A DNA stretch of 64,000 bases from Loxodes magnus (GCA_946699065.1 CAMPDV010000100.1:558001-622000), one strand, 5' to 3'. Positions 1 through 11,673 are shown, counted from the stretch's first letter. A program made the numbers and translations. Notes: generated by a model from the letters alone, not told the origin.

Positions 1-569
1 TTAGTTAAGGAGACTTTACTTTCCCTGTTCTTTTAAGTGAAGAAGTTCAATCTCTTATAACAAGGATGCTTTAGATAAATCCCGACAAAAGACCCAGTTG
101 CTAAACTATTCTTAAAGATCATTGATTGCAAAGTGCCAACTTATCTATCTCTTTTCTTAGTACTTAAGAAAGCGCTTAGCATAAAAGAGATGAAACTGTG
201 ATCGAGGGTGATCCTAATATCCGTAGATCAATCACCAAAGAATAGATTAAAACTAAACAAAGGGCAAGACCTAAATCAGCAAACTTTAACTTAAAGATAA
301 ACAAAGTTCCCTAAAGAGAATTCATAATTTTCGGAAACGACAAAAACGAAGAGCTAGACTTAGATATAATCGATAAAATAGTAACTTTTATAATTTATAG
401 AGGAGTCTAGGGTATTCTAAATAGGCTATATAATCATAGATTACTAATAAGAGTAGTGGATTATATACATTATATTTAAAACTGTTAAGCAAAAAAAATC
501 AAATGATACAGAAGATGACAAAAATCAATACTCAGTAGCATTAACTTGAAAGTTAGAAACCTTGCATGA
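1..569 (+). CDS. AMPK/SNF1-type Ser/Thr kinase, C-terminal part with UBA domain (partial, two introns)
   Basis: The 5' part lies outside the window; the first full codon is at 3. Reading TAA/TAG as Gln and TGA as Trp gives the end of a protein kinase catalytic domain (subdomains X-XI): FPVLLSEEVQSLITRML, then NPDKRPS, then ILKDHWL, where W is a TGA at a position that is normally Trp. After a basic linker and removal of a 20-nt intron (381-400) comes DKIRSLGYSKQAIQ..., the UBA-like helix pattern found just after the kinase domain in AMPK-related kinases (MARK, SNF1/SnRK), ending in LYTLYLKLLSKK. A second intron (535-556) leads straight to TGA at 567-569. These kinases phosphorylate Ser/Thr proteins in energy and polarity signalling. 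The substrate and exact subfamily cannot be read from this fragment. Confidence 0.85.
381..400 (+). other. 20-nt intron in the kinase gene
   Basis: GTAACT...TTATAG. Without removal the frame loses the UBA pattern; with removal it reads ...DKI|RSLGYSKQ. Phase 0. Confidence 0.8.
535..556 (+). other. 22-nt intron in the kinase gene
   Basis: GTAGCA...AGTTAG. Splicing joins CA|A to make a Gln codon and brings TGA in frame four codons later. Without it the frame runs on for hundreds of codons of low-complexity sequence. Inferred from the outcome only. Confidence 0.6.
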
Positions 570-1792
570 AATTTTAACTTGCTGTATTTGTTAATATTCT
601 GAGAGTCTAAATTGCTATTCCTATATTATGCCCCATTAATTTAAAGTTAAGTAAAGTAAATATTTAAACTCACTTATAAAGTGATCATTTCTTAATAAGA
701 ATTTTGACTATACTTAATATAAAACTCTATATATCTGTGAAATAATCCTTTATATAAAGTATCTTTCCTCATATTATTATCACAAGAAGGTTAATTTTAG
801 ACTTAAACTTAATTAGCTATACATCAATTTAGAATAATAGCTTCCTTTTAGCTTATCTATAGATAATATAGCATTATGATTGTTATGAACTTAATCGATA
901 GTTTATTATATTCATTATATAGATTATAACTGCCTTTATCTTTTCTACTTTAACTTAATCTTTATATCAATTCCTAGGATTAAACGAAAGCTAGAAGCGA
1001 AGTTTTGACAAGATAATATAGAGATTAAGAGGTATTGAAAATTGTATAGCATACATGTTTGTGAATATATGGGCTAAGATAGAAGTGTATACTGTCACTA
1101 CTTTAGAATACTAGCATACTACTTTTTAATAGATTATATATCCAAGCACATTGCAATTAATACAATCTTCACTTCCACTTAATTTATATACAAGTATTTA
1201 TACTTCATTTATATTTAAAGCATCATAATTAAGCTTAAATGCAACATATTGTAAGGAGTTTTATTTAGTTCTAAATAGTATTATAAACTCTATAGTGAGA
1301 CTAATAAATAAATTAAGGGGTAGAAGTAAGTTGATAATGGTATTAGCTAAGGTAAATATAAAAAAGCAAAGAAGAGACAATCAAAACTAGCTAATTACAT
1401 TAATTTATCTTATTGTGATATTATTAGGTCTATATAAAGTATAAATGGTATTTCTTATACTAATACAGCTATTTAATATAGTTAGCTATATATTTTGATT
1501 AAGTATCTATCATTTATTTTATAGTATCTAGCACTTTAATTACTTAGCTATTATATGTCCATGATCAAGAAGAAAGGGGAAATTGAAAGCTATAATCCCT
1601 AAGGTTAAAGATACTCAAAAGGAGTTTTAACTTATTGGTTTTAATCTTATTAGTAAGATGAATTGTTTTAGTCCTTAATAGTTAAGGTGGTTATATTAAA
1701 TAAGGTATTTTGGGAACTCGAAACTAGACAAAAGTTTTATAATTGATCTAATAATCAAATTCAAATAGAAGAAGCTTTTTGAATATACGAAA
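570..1792. other. AT-rich intergenic region
   Basis: About 1.2 kb of AT-rich sequence between the kinase and LSm2 genes. No domain, repeat or structured RNA was recognised on either strand. Open frames here have the low-complexity Ile/Asn/Lys/Gln/Leu composition expected by chance under this code. Confidence 0.6.
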
Positions 1793-2293
1793 ATGGCTTA
1801 AATTAACTTCTTTTAATTTCTCAAGCAAATTCACGAGAGAAATTTAACTCTTACAGTCTGTTTGAAATCTAACTTAGAAATTGAAGGACAAATATTTCAC
1901 CTTGACCAAAACATGAACATGCATCTATATAACACCAAAATTAAATCAGAAAACTAACTTTACGCAGATATCTAAAGAGTATTCGTTAGAGGAAATAACA
2001 TTAAGAGCCTTTCTTTCAAGCAAGAGGATTTAGATTTATTTATGCTAACTTCTTTCATAAACGACAGCAAAGTGTAGACTGTAACTTAATTATTTTATCT
2101 ATTATTTTAACTTAACTATACTAACTTATTTCTTCCTAAACTAACCTAACTACCCATTTCTTTTGCTAATTATCTTGCCTATATCCAACGATCTAGCATC
2201 TAGCTCTCTCCAATATAGAAGTATTAAGAAGAAAGAAAAGCTTAGGTTAGATTTATTAAGATAAGCATATCAAATAAATAAACCTATTACTGA
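1793..2293 (+). CDS. LSM2: LSm2-like Sm-fold protein of the U6/mRNA-decay LSm ring
   Basis: The first 95 or so residues match LSm2: the N-terminal helix FFQFLKQIHERNLTLTVCLK, the Sm1 motif (IEGQIFHLDQNMNMHLYN) and the Sm2 motif with its signature VRGNNI. The short N-terminus and the NFFQFLKQ start are typical of LSm2 rather than other Sm proteins. LSm2-8 binds the U6 snRNA 3' end in the nucleus; LSm1-7 acts in cytoplasmic mRNA decay. LSm2 usually ends shortly after residue 95. Here the frame runs on without similarity to the first TGA at 2291-2293 (166 aa). No TGA occurs in any frame between 2041 and 2290, and no short intron would create an earlier end. Either the protein has a C-terminal extension or termination occurs at an in-frame TAG (2072) or TAA. 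The start is the first ATG before the conserved helix. Confidence 0.8.
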
Positions 2294-2605
2294 TTCTTTA
2301 TGCATGTAAATAAGGCAATTAAAACTATTTGTTCAGCAGTTTCATTTAAAGGCAAAAAATACTTCATTAAAGTTTTTTTTTCGAAAGAATTATTACTAAC
2401 AATAGCGATGAGATACTCACTTAATAGTATATCATATAAGTAAAAAAATTAAAAGGATAGCAATGAATAAGTCTTAGTTCTATGACTAAATAGTTTAAAT
2501 GTAAAGCTATGTAAATAGATAGTGAAAATGTATTATAGCAGATAAAATATAAGTATAATATAAATTAATCCAATTTAATTGGAAATCAAGTTTAAAACAG
2601 CAAAT
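2294..2605. other. Intergenic region upstream of the channel gene
   Basis: About 310 bases of AT-rich sequence with several TA-rich tracts. Nothing recognised; presumably contains the channel gene promoter. Confidence 0.5.
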
Positions 2606-5600
2606 ATGAGTACTGATCTAAATGAATAAAACTTAAACGATGTAAATCAAACTTCACATAATGCTTCTAAGCTTGTTATTGATGAAACTGGTAGAGAATC
2701 TAGTAAAGAAAAGGAAAAAATAAAAAACTAGAAAAAAGTAATCGAGGATTAACCAAATAAATAGTACGGTTATGAGGAATTTAGAAAAGGATTCGATGCT
2801 TCTGCAAAGGCTGATCTATAAAAGGCTGAGATGCATTAATATGCTAAAAGAGTGAAAAAGATAAATTTAATGGAAGCTAAAGAGGACTAATTTTGTGAGT
2901 GTTGTGGGTTACCTTTAACTGGAGAGGAATTCAGCTTCTGTGGTTCTGAAAATGAATTAGCTGATTTAGGGATTGGATTTCCTTTATATTTCTTCTATCT
3001 TAAATACATCATGATACTTCTTTGTCTTTGCTTTATTCCCTTAGGTTTGGTTTTATGGGCCATGAACTTAGACAAAGCTAAAGATGTTCCAGATGATTTT
3101 AATATAGGATTTGCTGTAAGTAGTTCAGTGGGAGTTTGATATCTATCAGGTTAAAAGATTCCAATACAATACGTGATATTTAACGTAATCTTAATTCTGT
3201 TCGTTCTTTTGTCTGTTATTTTCATTAAAAGTAAATCCAGCTAAAAAATATTAGACTTAGATATTGGAAATGTAGAACCTAGTGACTATACTGTCTGATT
3301 TAAAGGCTTAGGACCAAATATTGAAGAACAAAAACTAAAAGATTTTCTATAATAAAAAGGTAGAAGTGATTTGAAGCAAAATAGGGTTGCTAAAATAAAC
3401 TTACCTTATGATATTGCGTAAAGAGTTAAAGAGGCTAGAAAGTTTAAGAAATATCACGAAAGACTTGAATTTGTGAAAGGCTATAAAGAAGAACACAAAG
3501 GAAAATATCCTACCATTAGGAAAAATATTATTTTTCGTTCTAAAAATGTCACAGAAGAATAAATAAAGTTAAAGATTTAATAAGCTAAAGATGCTTTAAG
3601 TAAGTTTGATGAAATGGATAAGAAAAATAATTTCTAGTTTTAGCAAATTTAGTAAGCATTTGTTACTTTTGGTACTTAAGGAGATGCTAGAGCAGTCGCT
3701 GATAAGTATGGTGGAAATCCATTTTAAAGATTCTTCCGAATTATTGGACATAAATTCTGGGGATGTTTGGTTAAAGATAAATTCGAACCATTTAATTAAA
3801 AGTATTATCCAACAGCAGTTATGGCTCCAGATCCATCAGATATTTATTGGGAGCATTTAGGAATTCCTTTTATAAGGAAATTAAAGATATAGATTATTAT
3901 ATGGATATCAACCTTGTGTGTATTAGTAGGAGGATTTTGGCTTCTATATGCTTGCTCTTAATGGTAAGAATAAACTGAAAATGATGCAGATGCAGATTCT
4001 AGTACTTCTTAAGTTTCAGGTTTTGTAGCATCACTTTTCATCTTGCTAATTAATAAAACTCTAGACATCACAGTAAGAAATCTATCCAAATTTGAATTAC
4101 ACGAAACCTGAACTTAATTTACCTCTTCTGTGTCTTTGAAGTTAACAATTAGTTAATCAATTGCAACGGCTGCTTTGGTTCTGGCTGTCAATCCTAAAAA
4201 GGGTGACTGGTTTGTATAAGGAGGTTTATGTAACGATGTCTTTTATATTCAACTTTCAGTAGCTTTTATTTAACCAATTATCAGATTCATTGATCCTATG
4301 AGTATTATCAAAAGCATAAGAAAATGGAATATAAGAAGAAATATTAACCATAATTATGTCAGTTAAGCCTGGGCAAATAAATTCTGAGAAGACAGATAAC
4401 TAGACATTGCAGGTAGATACGCTATAGTAATGAAAGTTCTAGTCGTTACATTTGTTTATGCTCCTGTTTTTCCATTGGGTTTTGCAATTGGTTCTTTAGG
4501 TATTACGATTTTATATTTAACTGATAAATACAATTTCATAAGAAGATATGCAAGACCGTTGAGACTCTCTGATTTTCTAAACAATGAGATGATAAGCAAC
4601 ATTCCATATATTGTAATGATATGGGCAGCAGTTGGCTATAGCTTCTACAAAAAATTGGAAGCTGAAGGAGCTGATCTATTTTTAATCGCTTTAATCACTT
4701 CCATCGTTTATATTTGCTTCCCTGTTCATAAATTATACTACTGCTGCAAAAAAAGTGAGATATAAGTCTTTGACGAACAGTTTATAGGAAAGCAGTACGA
4801 ATATGAAAGTAAAGTTCCAGAATTCTGAGATGTAAGATTTAATTTTAGGATTATGATAGATCAAATCCAGTTACTACTAATCAAGGCTGGGAGTATTTCT
4901 GAAAGATAATTGGTAATTCTTTCATGCAGCTGAAAAGCATCCTGAGTAAGCAAATCAAATAAATGAAAATAAGAAAATGTTTAACCAAAACTTAGCAGAT
5001 TGCGTAATGGGATATGCTAACAAGAAAGTTTCAATATAATAGCAAAGCATCAGTTAGTTGTAGACAGGTAATATAAAACCTTAATCTCAAAGTCTATAAA
5101 ACGCTTTAAATAGATAATATGCAATGGATTAGTAGTTATAGATATAGCAGAACTATTATTTACAAAAATAATAGTTAAAGAAATAACTAGGTGAAAAAGG
5201 AGGCTTCCAAAACATTATTATGAACTAAGTTAATTAAGTTCAAAAAGCCTAATAGTAAGGAGGATAATAGGTTAATGTAGTTGCACCTTTGTGAACTGGC
5301 TATGGATAAGGATATTAAGGACTTTCTTATGATCAATATCAAATTTAACCTATTTAGATGGGCAATTTTATGATATAATAATAGAAATTCTATTAATAGT
5401 AATGAGAAGTTCCTGCTTATTAAAATCAGGTCTACCAATAAAATTATTAGCCAGTTTAATAAGTTCCATAAAAATAAGTCTATAATCCAAGTGTCTAAGC
5501 TGCTTATCCTCAATCATATGAAAATCAATAATATACTACATATCCCTAATAGCCTGCCTAACCCTAACATCAAAACTATAATACAGGTTAACCTTATTAT

Positions 5601-5768
5601 GGACAAAACGCTTAATAAGGAAATTAATAATAGAACTAATACTAATATCCCTAATAATAAGACAACTACTACACTTAGCAATAATAGATCCCTGTTTAAT
5701 AGTATTAGCAACCCTAATATAATCAGTAGTAGCAATATCCCCAAACTTATCAACCATATTAGTACTGA
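2606..5768 (+). CDS. OSCA/TMEM63 (CSC1-like) mechanosensitive cation channel with Gln/Tyr-rich tail
   Basis: A 1042-aa product after removal of two 17-nt introns (4832-4848, 4913-4929). A charged N-terminus and a Cys pair (CECC, CG) precede two membrane segments (about residues 125-152 and 185-212). A large cytosolic loop follows with the family's RRM-like start (SDYTVWFKGLGPN), the AFVTFGTQGDAR motif near residue 348, and the diagnostic APDPSDIYWEHLGIP near residue 407. At least seven more hydrophobic segments form the RSN1_7TM/DUF221 pore domain. OSCA/TMEM63 proteins open a Ca2+-permeable pore in response to membrane tension. The last 240 or so residues are a Gln-, Tyr- and Pro-rich low-complexity tail, mostly TAA/TAG codons, not usual for the family. 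Several TGA codons encode Trp inside the conserved core. The ORF ends ...QPYQY at TGA 5766-5768. The start is the first in-frame ATG. Confidence 0.9.
4832..4848 (+). other. 17-nt intron in the TMEM63-like gene
   Basis: GTAAGATTTAATTTTAG. Removal gives EFWD|DYDRSNPVTTNQGW. With the second intron it makes the gene length divisible by three up to TGA. Confidence 0.8.
4913..4929 (+). other. 17-nt intron in the TMEM63-like gene
   Basis: GTAATTCTTTCATGCAG, phase 1. Splicing restores ...FWKIIAEKHPEQANQ... and the frame of the long Gln-rich tail. Confidence 0.8.
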
Positions 5769-7100
5769 GGCTAGAAATGAGCTTTACTTACACATTTCAT
5801 TAACTATGATTAAAAAATATACTTTTTGTATTATAAAACTCTATCAAATTATTTCTTTATATTAAGAATAAATCAAATTATACTCCTCCTAGATTTCCTT
5901 AACTTACTTACTTTATATATCATCTTTCCAACTCGCTTTTATAGGAAACATTGTTTAAAAATTATTTGCTTTACAAATTTACTTGAAACTAGTCCATTTT
6001 TGATTTGATTACAAGCTTAATGAAAAAATATATAGAGTTTAATTAATCAAGCTAAAGCTGCACATTTAATTTGCTTACTTCCTAACTAGCAAGACTTAAT
6101 ACAGTAATTTAGAATTTTTCTCCTTATTTTTTAAATAGTTTAAGTTTAGTAATTTTACCTAGAAAAGATAAGAATAAAATGTATTGATATTTCATACTTT
6201 AAATAAGTGAGATTATTTAGTGAATATAGACATAAAGGTCCTTTCATTTAATTATATTCGAAAGTAAATAAATAGAGTAAGATTAAAGAGCTATGCTAAA
6301 ATAGATTCATTTGGTGTATATTTAAAACAATTACAAAGCCTTTATTAAAAAGGCTTCCTAATGAAATATTTCCTCTATTAAGCTTATTTAAATATTTAGT
6401 TAAGAGAGTTTTAAATCTAAAAAAAGCTGCTGGATTAAGGATTCATTATGATCTATTTAACGGACAGATTATTCCTTTTAAATCTTAATTAAATTAAATT
6501 ATTGATCCTCAAAAGCATTATTTGGCTATGATTAATATAATCTGCAGCATTATAGATAAAGCTTTTTTATTTTTGCTTTAGATTGTAAATAAGTTACAAT
6601 ATTCTTAAAAGAACGTATTTTCCTTCCTTCACTTTATTTATTTAGCTAAAATAATGTTAGCATTTTTAATACTAACGAATAGATAAAAAATATCATACTA
6701 ACTCTATTTTGGCAAATTTCACAGTTACATTCCAACAGTTTTTAAGGATTTTCTTTTACTTTTTACATCCAAAAAACTCTTGAATTGCTATATAAGTTTA
6801 ATTTTAATATTTTGAAATATTAAAGTTGCTAAAATGCTTATAATAAAGCTATTAATTAGTAACTAAAGTTAGCAGTTTTAAGTTATTACTATCAAGTGAT
6901 AGTGAGTTAGTATTTCAATATTTATTTATCTTTAATCTAGTTTCTATATAACCTAGAGCATCTATCTTACTATATCTTCTTTATTTATACTACTTATGTT
7001 TTATCTGACAAGCTAACTAATTCTAACCAACTTTATTGCTTTCATTTTTACAGCAAGCCAAATTTAGTATAATATTCATTTTTTAAATGGATTCTGGTTT
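5769..7100. other. AT-rich intergenic region
   Basis: About 1.3 kb with no recognisable coding sequence on either strand. It separates the channel gene from the GC-richer repeat family. Confidence 0.6.
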
Positions 7101-7622
7101 CTAGTCGACCGAGTAGGTAATCTGGTGCAGTCATGTTTGCATTGCAAGTACTCTTGCAGTAGAGCCACCACAAAAAAGTAAGGACGGGCCCATTGTGTGA
7201 TAAGCCTTATTTGTATGAGGGTTCTCTCTATCAGTACGAGAGGTCGACTTGAGGGAACCGAAATCCAGATCTCAGAGTTATCCTGATTTTACTTGTCTCT
7301 ATTCTGATCAGGAAATAGAAAACAACAAAGACATGACTGACACTAAAGAAATTATTATTTAGAAGAATTAACAAAATTGAGTCATTTGACACTAATATTG
7401 GAGGATTCTCTAACTCCAGCCTTTGGAAAAATTACAAGAATTTGAAGAGTGAAGGCAATCAATTTTGATTATAAAAACGGAGAGAAGAAAACAAGAAGCA
7501 AAGAGACCAGATGAAGCTAACAACATTTCTAGCCTTTTATTAATAACTAAATTTGGTTTCTTTATTTTGTCGTGGTGAACCAAACAATGGTGGTACCACG
7601 CTATTTTAATTAATTAATTATA
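7101..7622 (+). repeat. Copy A of a roughly 510-bp GC-richer non-coding repeat family
   Basis: Clearly GC-richer than its flanks. It aligns along its whole length with the reverse complement of 9168-9681. Shared landmarks in order: GAGTAGGTAATC, GTGCAGTC, TCTTGCAGTAGAGCCACC, GTGATAAGCCTTATT, GAGGGTTCTC followed by a small hairpin (CTCTC...GAGAG), GAAATCCAG, AAGAGACCAGAT and AAATTTGGTTTCTTT near the end. A terminal hairpin pairs CGTGGT with ACCACG at 7571-7600. No protein reading is convincing. It could be a mobile element end, a structural RNA gene or a pol III-type retroposon; the sequence does not decide. Confidence 0.65.
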
Positions 7623-9167
7623 AATCTTATAGAAAGTATTACATTAATAATTTAACTAAGTTCATCATATAAAAAGTATCAAAATCATATTAGTTTTACT
7701 AAAATAGGCTTATAAAGGTTTCCTCTTATATTATAAATCTCTTAGTATTTAAAATATCTAAATGGCAAATTACTTAATATATCATTTATTTCTATTTATA
7801 ACTGCAATCAATAATAATAATAGTGATTATCAAGATTTTCCTTTATTGGGGATTTTCAAACTCATCAAGATGATAGTAGCTCATGCTCCTTACTTTATAT
7901 AAAAAACTCTGGATTTTCTTTTTTATAAGATTAAAAATCGGATTTCTCCAGGTTTTCCTTCCTCATTCTTATTGCTACGCTTCTACTTAATTTGTTTATT
8001 TAATCTTTCCTCTTTTATATTATTCCAATTTGACTGAAAAACAAGCGGTTCATTTACTTTTTACTTATTTTCTCCAGATAATCTTTCTTTATTTATTCTT
8101 GCTCTACTCCAATTTTGACAGAAAATTATTTTCGTTCTATTGTTGCATATTTTAGAACTTTATGCTTTCTCCTTGTTTCTGTAATCATTTGTCAACTTAG
8201 GCATTTATTTACTTTAGTCCTATTAGATGTTCCAAAAGGTAATCATTTATCTTTCTTAAAATATTAATTTTGATTTATTTTATTCTTCTCATTAATCCTA
8301 TTACTCAAATTTCAGATGAGCTTTCATTCAAAACCTTCAATTTCAGACATTTTATTGAGAATTAATCACCATTAGTGCTTAGTTGAGTAATGTTCGCTTG
8401 TTCCTCTTTAAAATTGAATTCACTTATTACCTAATGTATGACCATTTCCTAATGCTTTCTTGGTTTTTTGTTTTTATTGAAGATTCAGAGATCTATTTAA
8501 CCTCTTCCAGTTTTCATTAAAATTTTTGTTGCTATTAGGCTTATTAAGAAAAAGTTATTTGATGTAGATGGTGGTAAAGAAATGATGTTTCTCGCTTTTT
8601 TCATACTCTTAGTAGGCGATAAAAAAGTATTTTTTGAAGCTATCTTAAATTTTCTTTTTTAATTACTATAAATGAACTAAAAAAAGCGTTTCTATATTTT
8701 GCTTTAATAATATAATTCTATGTCTCATTCTTTTAATCTAGTAGTTTGCTTATCTAAATAGAGAAACTCTTCACTAGTAAGAGGATTGATATAAAAAATA
8801 TAGGTGATTGCAACTGCTATAGGACTTTCAAACTAGATGATAAAACGGATTAGGGTGGAAGGGCCCTTGGAAGAAGATACCTTACTTATTCGAAGGTTCT
8901 CGTTAGAGTGAATGTACGACTTATATTGGATTCTTATTCCAAGGCTACTATTTCCAGTTCATATATCTGCTTTTTCATATCGACCAACAAGGTAGCAGAT
9001 TCCAGATGAAGAAGAAACGGCATGAAAGAGTTCCTTTATTATTTAGTATTTATTCTGATATCTAATTTTAGAAAATGCTATCATTTGATCAAGATTTAAG
9101 AATTTAGAATAAATAAGAAGGTTCTATTTGGAAACTATTGTGACTTAAGAATTGCAAGAAATTAAAT
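7623..9167. other. Region between the inverted copies A and B, with a partial repeat core
   Basis: About 1.5 kb of T-rich sequence without a recognised gene. A GC-richer island at about 8835-9040 contains GGGCCCTTGG...TTACTTATTCGAAGGTTCTC and a hairpin pairing TCGT with ACGA. It aligns with the middle of copy A in the same orientation, so it looks like a truncated third member of the family. No transposase was recognised, though a protein with no visible motif cannot be excluded. Confidence 0.45.
8835..8935 (+). repeat. Partial core of the GC-richer repeat family
   Basis: GGGCCC, TTACTTATTCGAAGGTTCTC and GTACGAC occur in the order and spacing seen in the centre of copy A. The outer parts of the repeat are not recognisable here. 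Confidence 0.45.
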
Positions 9168-9681
9168 AAATTAACACAGTACTATCATAATTAGGCTAAT
9201 CACGATAAAAAAGAAACCAAATTTTATTATTATTAATATTCTAGTAATATTCCTAGTTTAATCTGGTCTCTTAAGTCATATTTTATTCTTTTCTTCATTT
9301 ATGAAATAAAAATTTATTATATTCTTTCTCAAATTCTTGCGATTCTTTCTGATGACTAGACTTAGAAGAGATTACTATTCTGATACTTGAGTCAAATATC
9401 ACAGTTGAAATAAATTAATCTAAATAAAAATTATATCTAATCTAATTCATGTCTTTAGGTATTTTTCAATTCCTGTCCACTTTAGTAACATGTGATAAAA
9501 GGAGAATTTTGAGAACTGGACTTCAGTACCCTCTTGTTAGTTTCTCATACCGCTAGAAAATCTTGAATAAGTAAGTCTTATCACATAAAGAGCATGTCCT
9601 TATTTATCCACGATGACATCTATTACAAGAATACTCATAATGCCGTCTACTCTACACCTGATTACCTACTCAGCTGACTAG
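9168..9681 (-). repeat. Copy B of the GC-richer repeat family, inverted relative to copy A
   Basis: Read on the minus strand from 9681 it starts CTAGTCAGCTGAGTAGGTAATC and follows copy A to the AAATTTGGTTTCTTTTTT end block near 9200. Identity looks moderate (my estimate by eye), with conserved GAGTAGGTAATC, GTGATAAG, CTTACTTATTC, AATCGCAAGAATTTGAGAA and AAGAGACCAGAT blocks. The stem of the central hairpin is kept (TTTCT...AGAAA) although its bases changed, which suggests pairing matters. Copies A and B bracket a 2.6-kb segment like long terminal inverted repeats. Confidence 0.6.
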
Positions 9682-10534
9682 GGTATATATCTATTTTTCA
9701 ATTTAATAAATAATAAATATCAAGAGAAAACTTCTAGTTTCTTAAGCTAAATTAGTGACAAACTATGAACATTGCCGTCACATTAATATATTAGACTAAT
9801 TATGTTATAGATTTAAGATGATATAGAATAAGAAACATGATATGGTAAGGGTAATAATAGTTGGTAAAATAGTTAGTTTTATCGTTTTAATTATTAAATA
9901 CAGCTTTAGTAATAACAAGTGAGATTATCTTACACATTGTAATAGTAACTTTATTAATTTAGATAAACTAGACTATTAATTTGGGATGGTAAAAATAAAG
10001 AAGAAAAAGAAGATTAGACTGCTATTTAATATATTAATGAATCTAAATATTTCTTATTGCTTAGAATAAAAAGAATTAACCAGTTAATTCTAGAAATTAT
10101 CTTAGATTTATTTATAATCGTATGATGCTAGAAACAATATAAGCTTTATTAAGATATTATTGAGAACTGGAGCAAGTAATAGCATCTCTCCTTAATCTAA
10201 ATTTTTTATGCAGATGGTAGAGAAAAATATTTCTTACTTTGAACTGAAATTTCAACCTTATAAAGATTAAGTTAAAAGCTTTTATAATGATTATTTAGGT
10301 ATATTTAAAAATGATTGATTATACTTATTTATCTTATTTCAATCTAGATTAATAATTAGAAAAATAGAAGTTCATTTATATAGCAGAGTAAGGATATTTT
10401 CTATACTTTCTCTCATTTTCTAATGAAAAAAGAACATTAAATTTAAAAGTTGATCGTTTACATAGTTTCCACGTATTTAAACCATTTTACTAAAACAAGG
10501 AGATTTGTGCATTAAAAGTTATATTTAAAAAAAG
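9682..10534. other. AT-rich intergenic region
   Basis: About 850 bases upstream of the RING gene with no recognised coding or structured feature. Confidence 0.6.
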
Positions 10535-11428
10535 ATGGAACGAATAAAAAAGCCTTATAGAAAATTCAGGAATTATTTATTCTCTTAGCACAATGGTCGT
10601 AACTAAAATCAGAATATTGAGCCTTTCTTAGTATTTCCATATGCTGCAGTATAATATTTGCATATTATAAATACCATTGGATGTTGCATATGCCTGTCCC
10701 TCGTGATACCTCATATCTATATTGTCTACGAATACTTTTATTTTTGATGGAAAGAAAGCTTTCCCATGTTTATTTGGCTTTTTTTAATCAGCATGCTGAA
10801 GATAACTGAGATACCTTTCAGAATAATAACGGCAAGAGAAGTGTCTAAAATTCATAGATAACAGTAGAATTAGGAGTAATCTCTTGTAATCTATCTTAGA
10901 ACTAAGTTGTTTTATTATACAGCTAAGATGTCTTAATTGGCCAACTTCTTCTATCTTTTTGGTATTGTACTTCTCTTGTGCTATTGTAGGTATTATGCCG
11001 ATGCTTTTTACTTCTTTTGGTTTGGATGAAGCTTAATTATAATTAACTTACTGAGGCTCCTTATCAATTTCATATTTTTCATAAAAAGATTTTTCCCTCT
11101 CTATAGAACCAACGGCTTTTATGCAGAAAGAAAAAGACTTACACTGGAAGAAATTGTTAACTTGGGAGTGGTTAATAAATTTCTGGGAACTGATGCAGAG
11201 TCTTGCTCTATATGTATGGAAGAAATTCAAAAAGATGAGTTTATTAAGCAGCTTCCCTGTGAAGGGAAACATTAATTTCATGATGCATGTATTGTTAGAT
11301 GGCTATAGCTTTCTGCTAGTTGTCCTTTGTGTAACAGAATGTTTGGAAGGGAGTAGTAGTCTTTTAACGACTATGAAGAAGTTGAGAGTGATTCTTTGAC
11401 AAACGAACCCGATTTCAATCCCATGTGA
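10535..11428 (+). CDS. Multi-pass membrane RING-H2 ubiquitin ligase
   Basis: A 297-aa intronless ORF ending ...NEPDFNPM at TGA 11426-11428. The N-terminal two thirds hold about four hydrophobic segments rich in Phe, Leu, Tyr and Cys, with several TGA-coded Trp. The C-terminus is a complete RING-H2 finger: C224-x2-C227, C242-x3-H246-x2-H249-x2-C252, C263-x2-C266, containing the typical HDACIVRWL. The layout (membrane anchor, then cytosolic RING, then acidic tail) is that of organelle- or plasma-membrane E3 ligases, which recruit an E2 and ubiquitinate nearby membrane proteins. The substrate is unknown. The start is the first in-frame ATG. The gene converges on the PX-C2 gene, 245 bp away. Confidence 0.85.
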
Positions 11429-11673
11429 ATAACCTTAAATTTTATATAAAATTAAATAGATACAGTTTTGTATTACAATTCAGCAATATAAATACCTTAA
11501 AATAGCAGTCATTTTATATATATATGTCAAATATAGAGTAATATGGTATCTTTAATCATTCTTTTAGTTTACTTATTTGAAATGCTTTAATTTGTATAGA
11601 CGAATAAGAGGTTTAATAGTTTCGCTTAATATAATTGAAATTTTTAATTCTTAATAATGTTAATTTCATGAAA

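Noticed and set aside
5187-5757. Leu-rich minus-strand and Asn/Thr-rich plus-strand ORFs
   Set aside because: Shadows of the Gln/Tyr-rich tail of the channel gene.
7101-7622. Ribosomal RNA gene (because of AGTACGAGAGG and higher GC)
   Set aside because: Only the 11-nt loop matches LSU rRNA; neighbouring helices do not, and the related copies diverge at that point.
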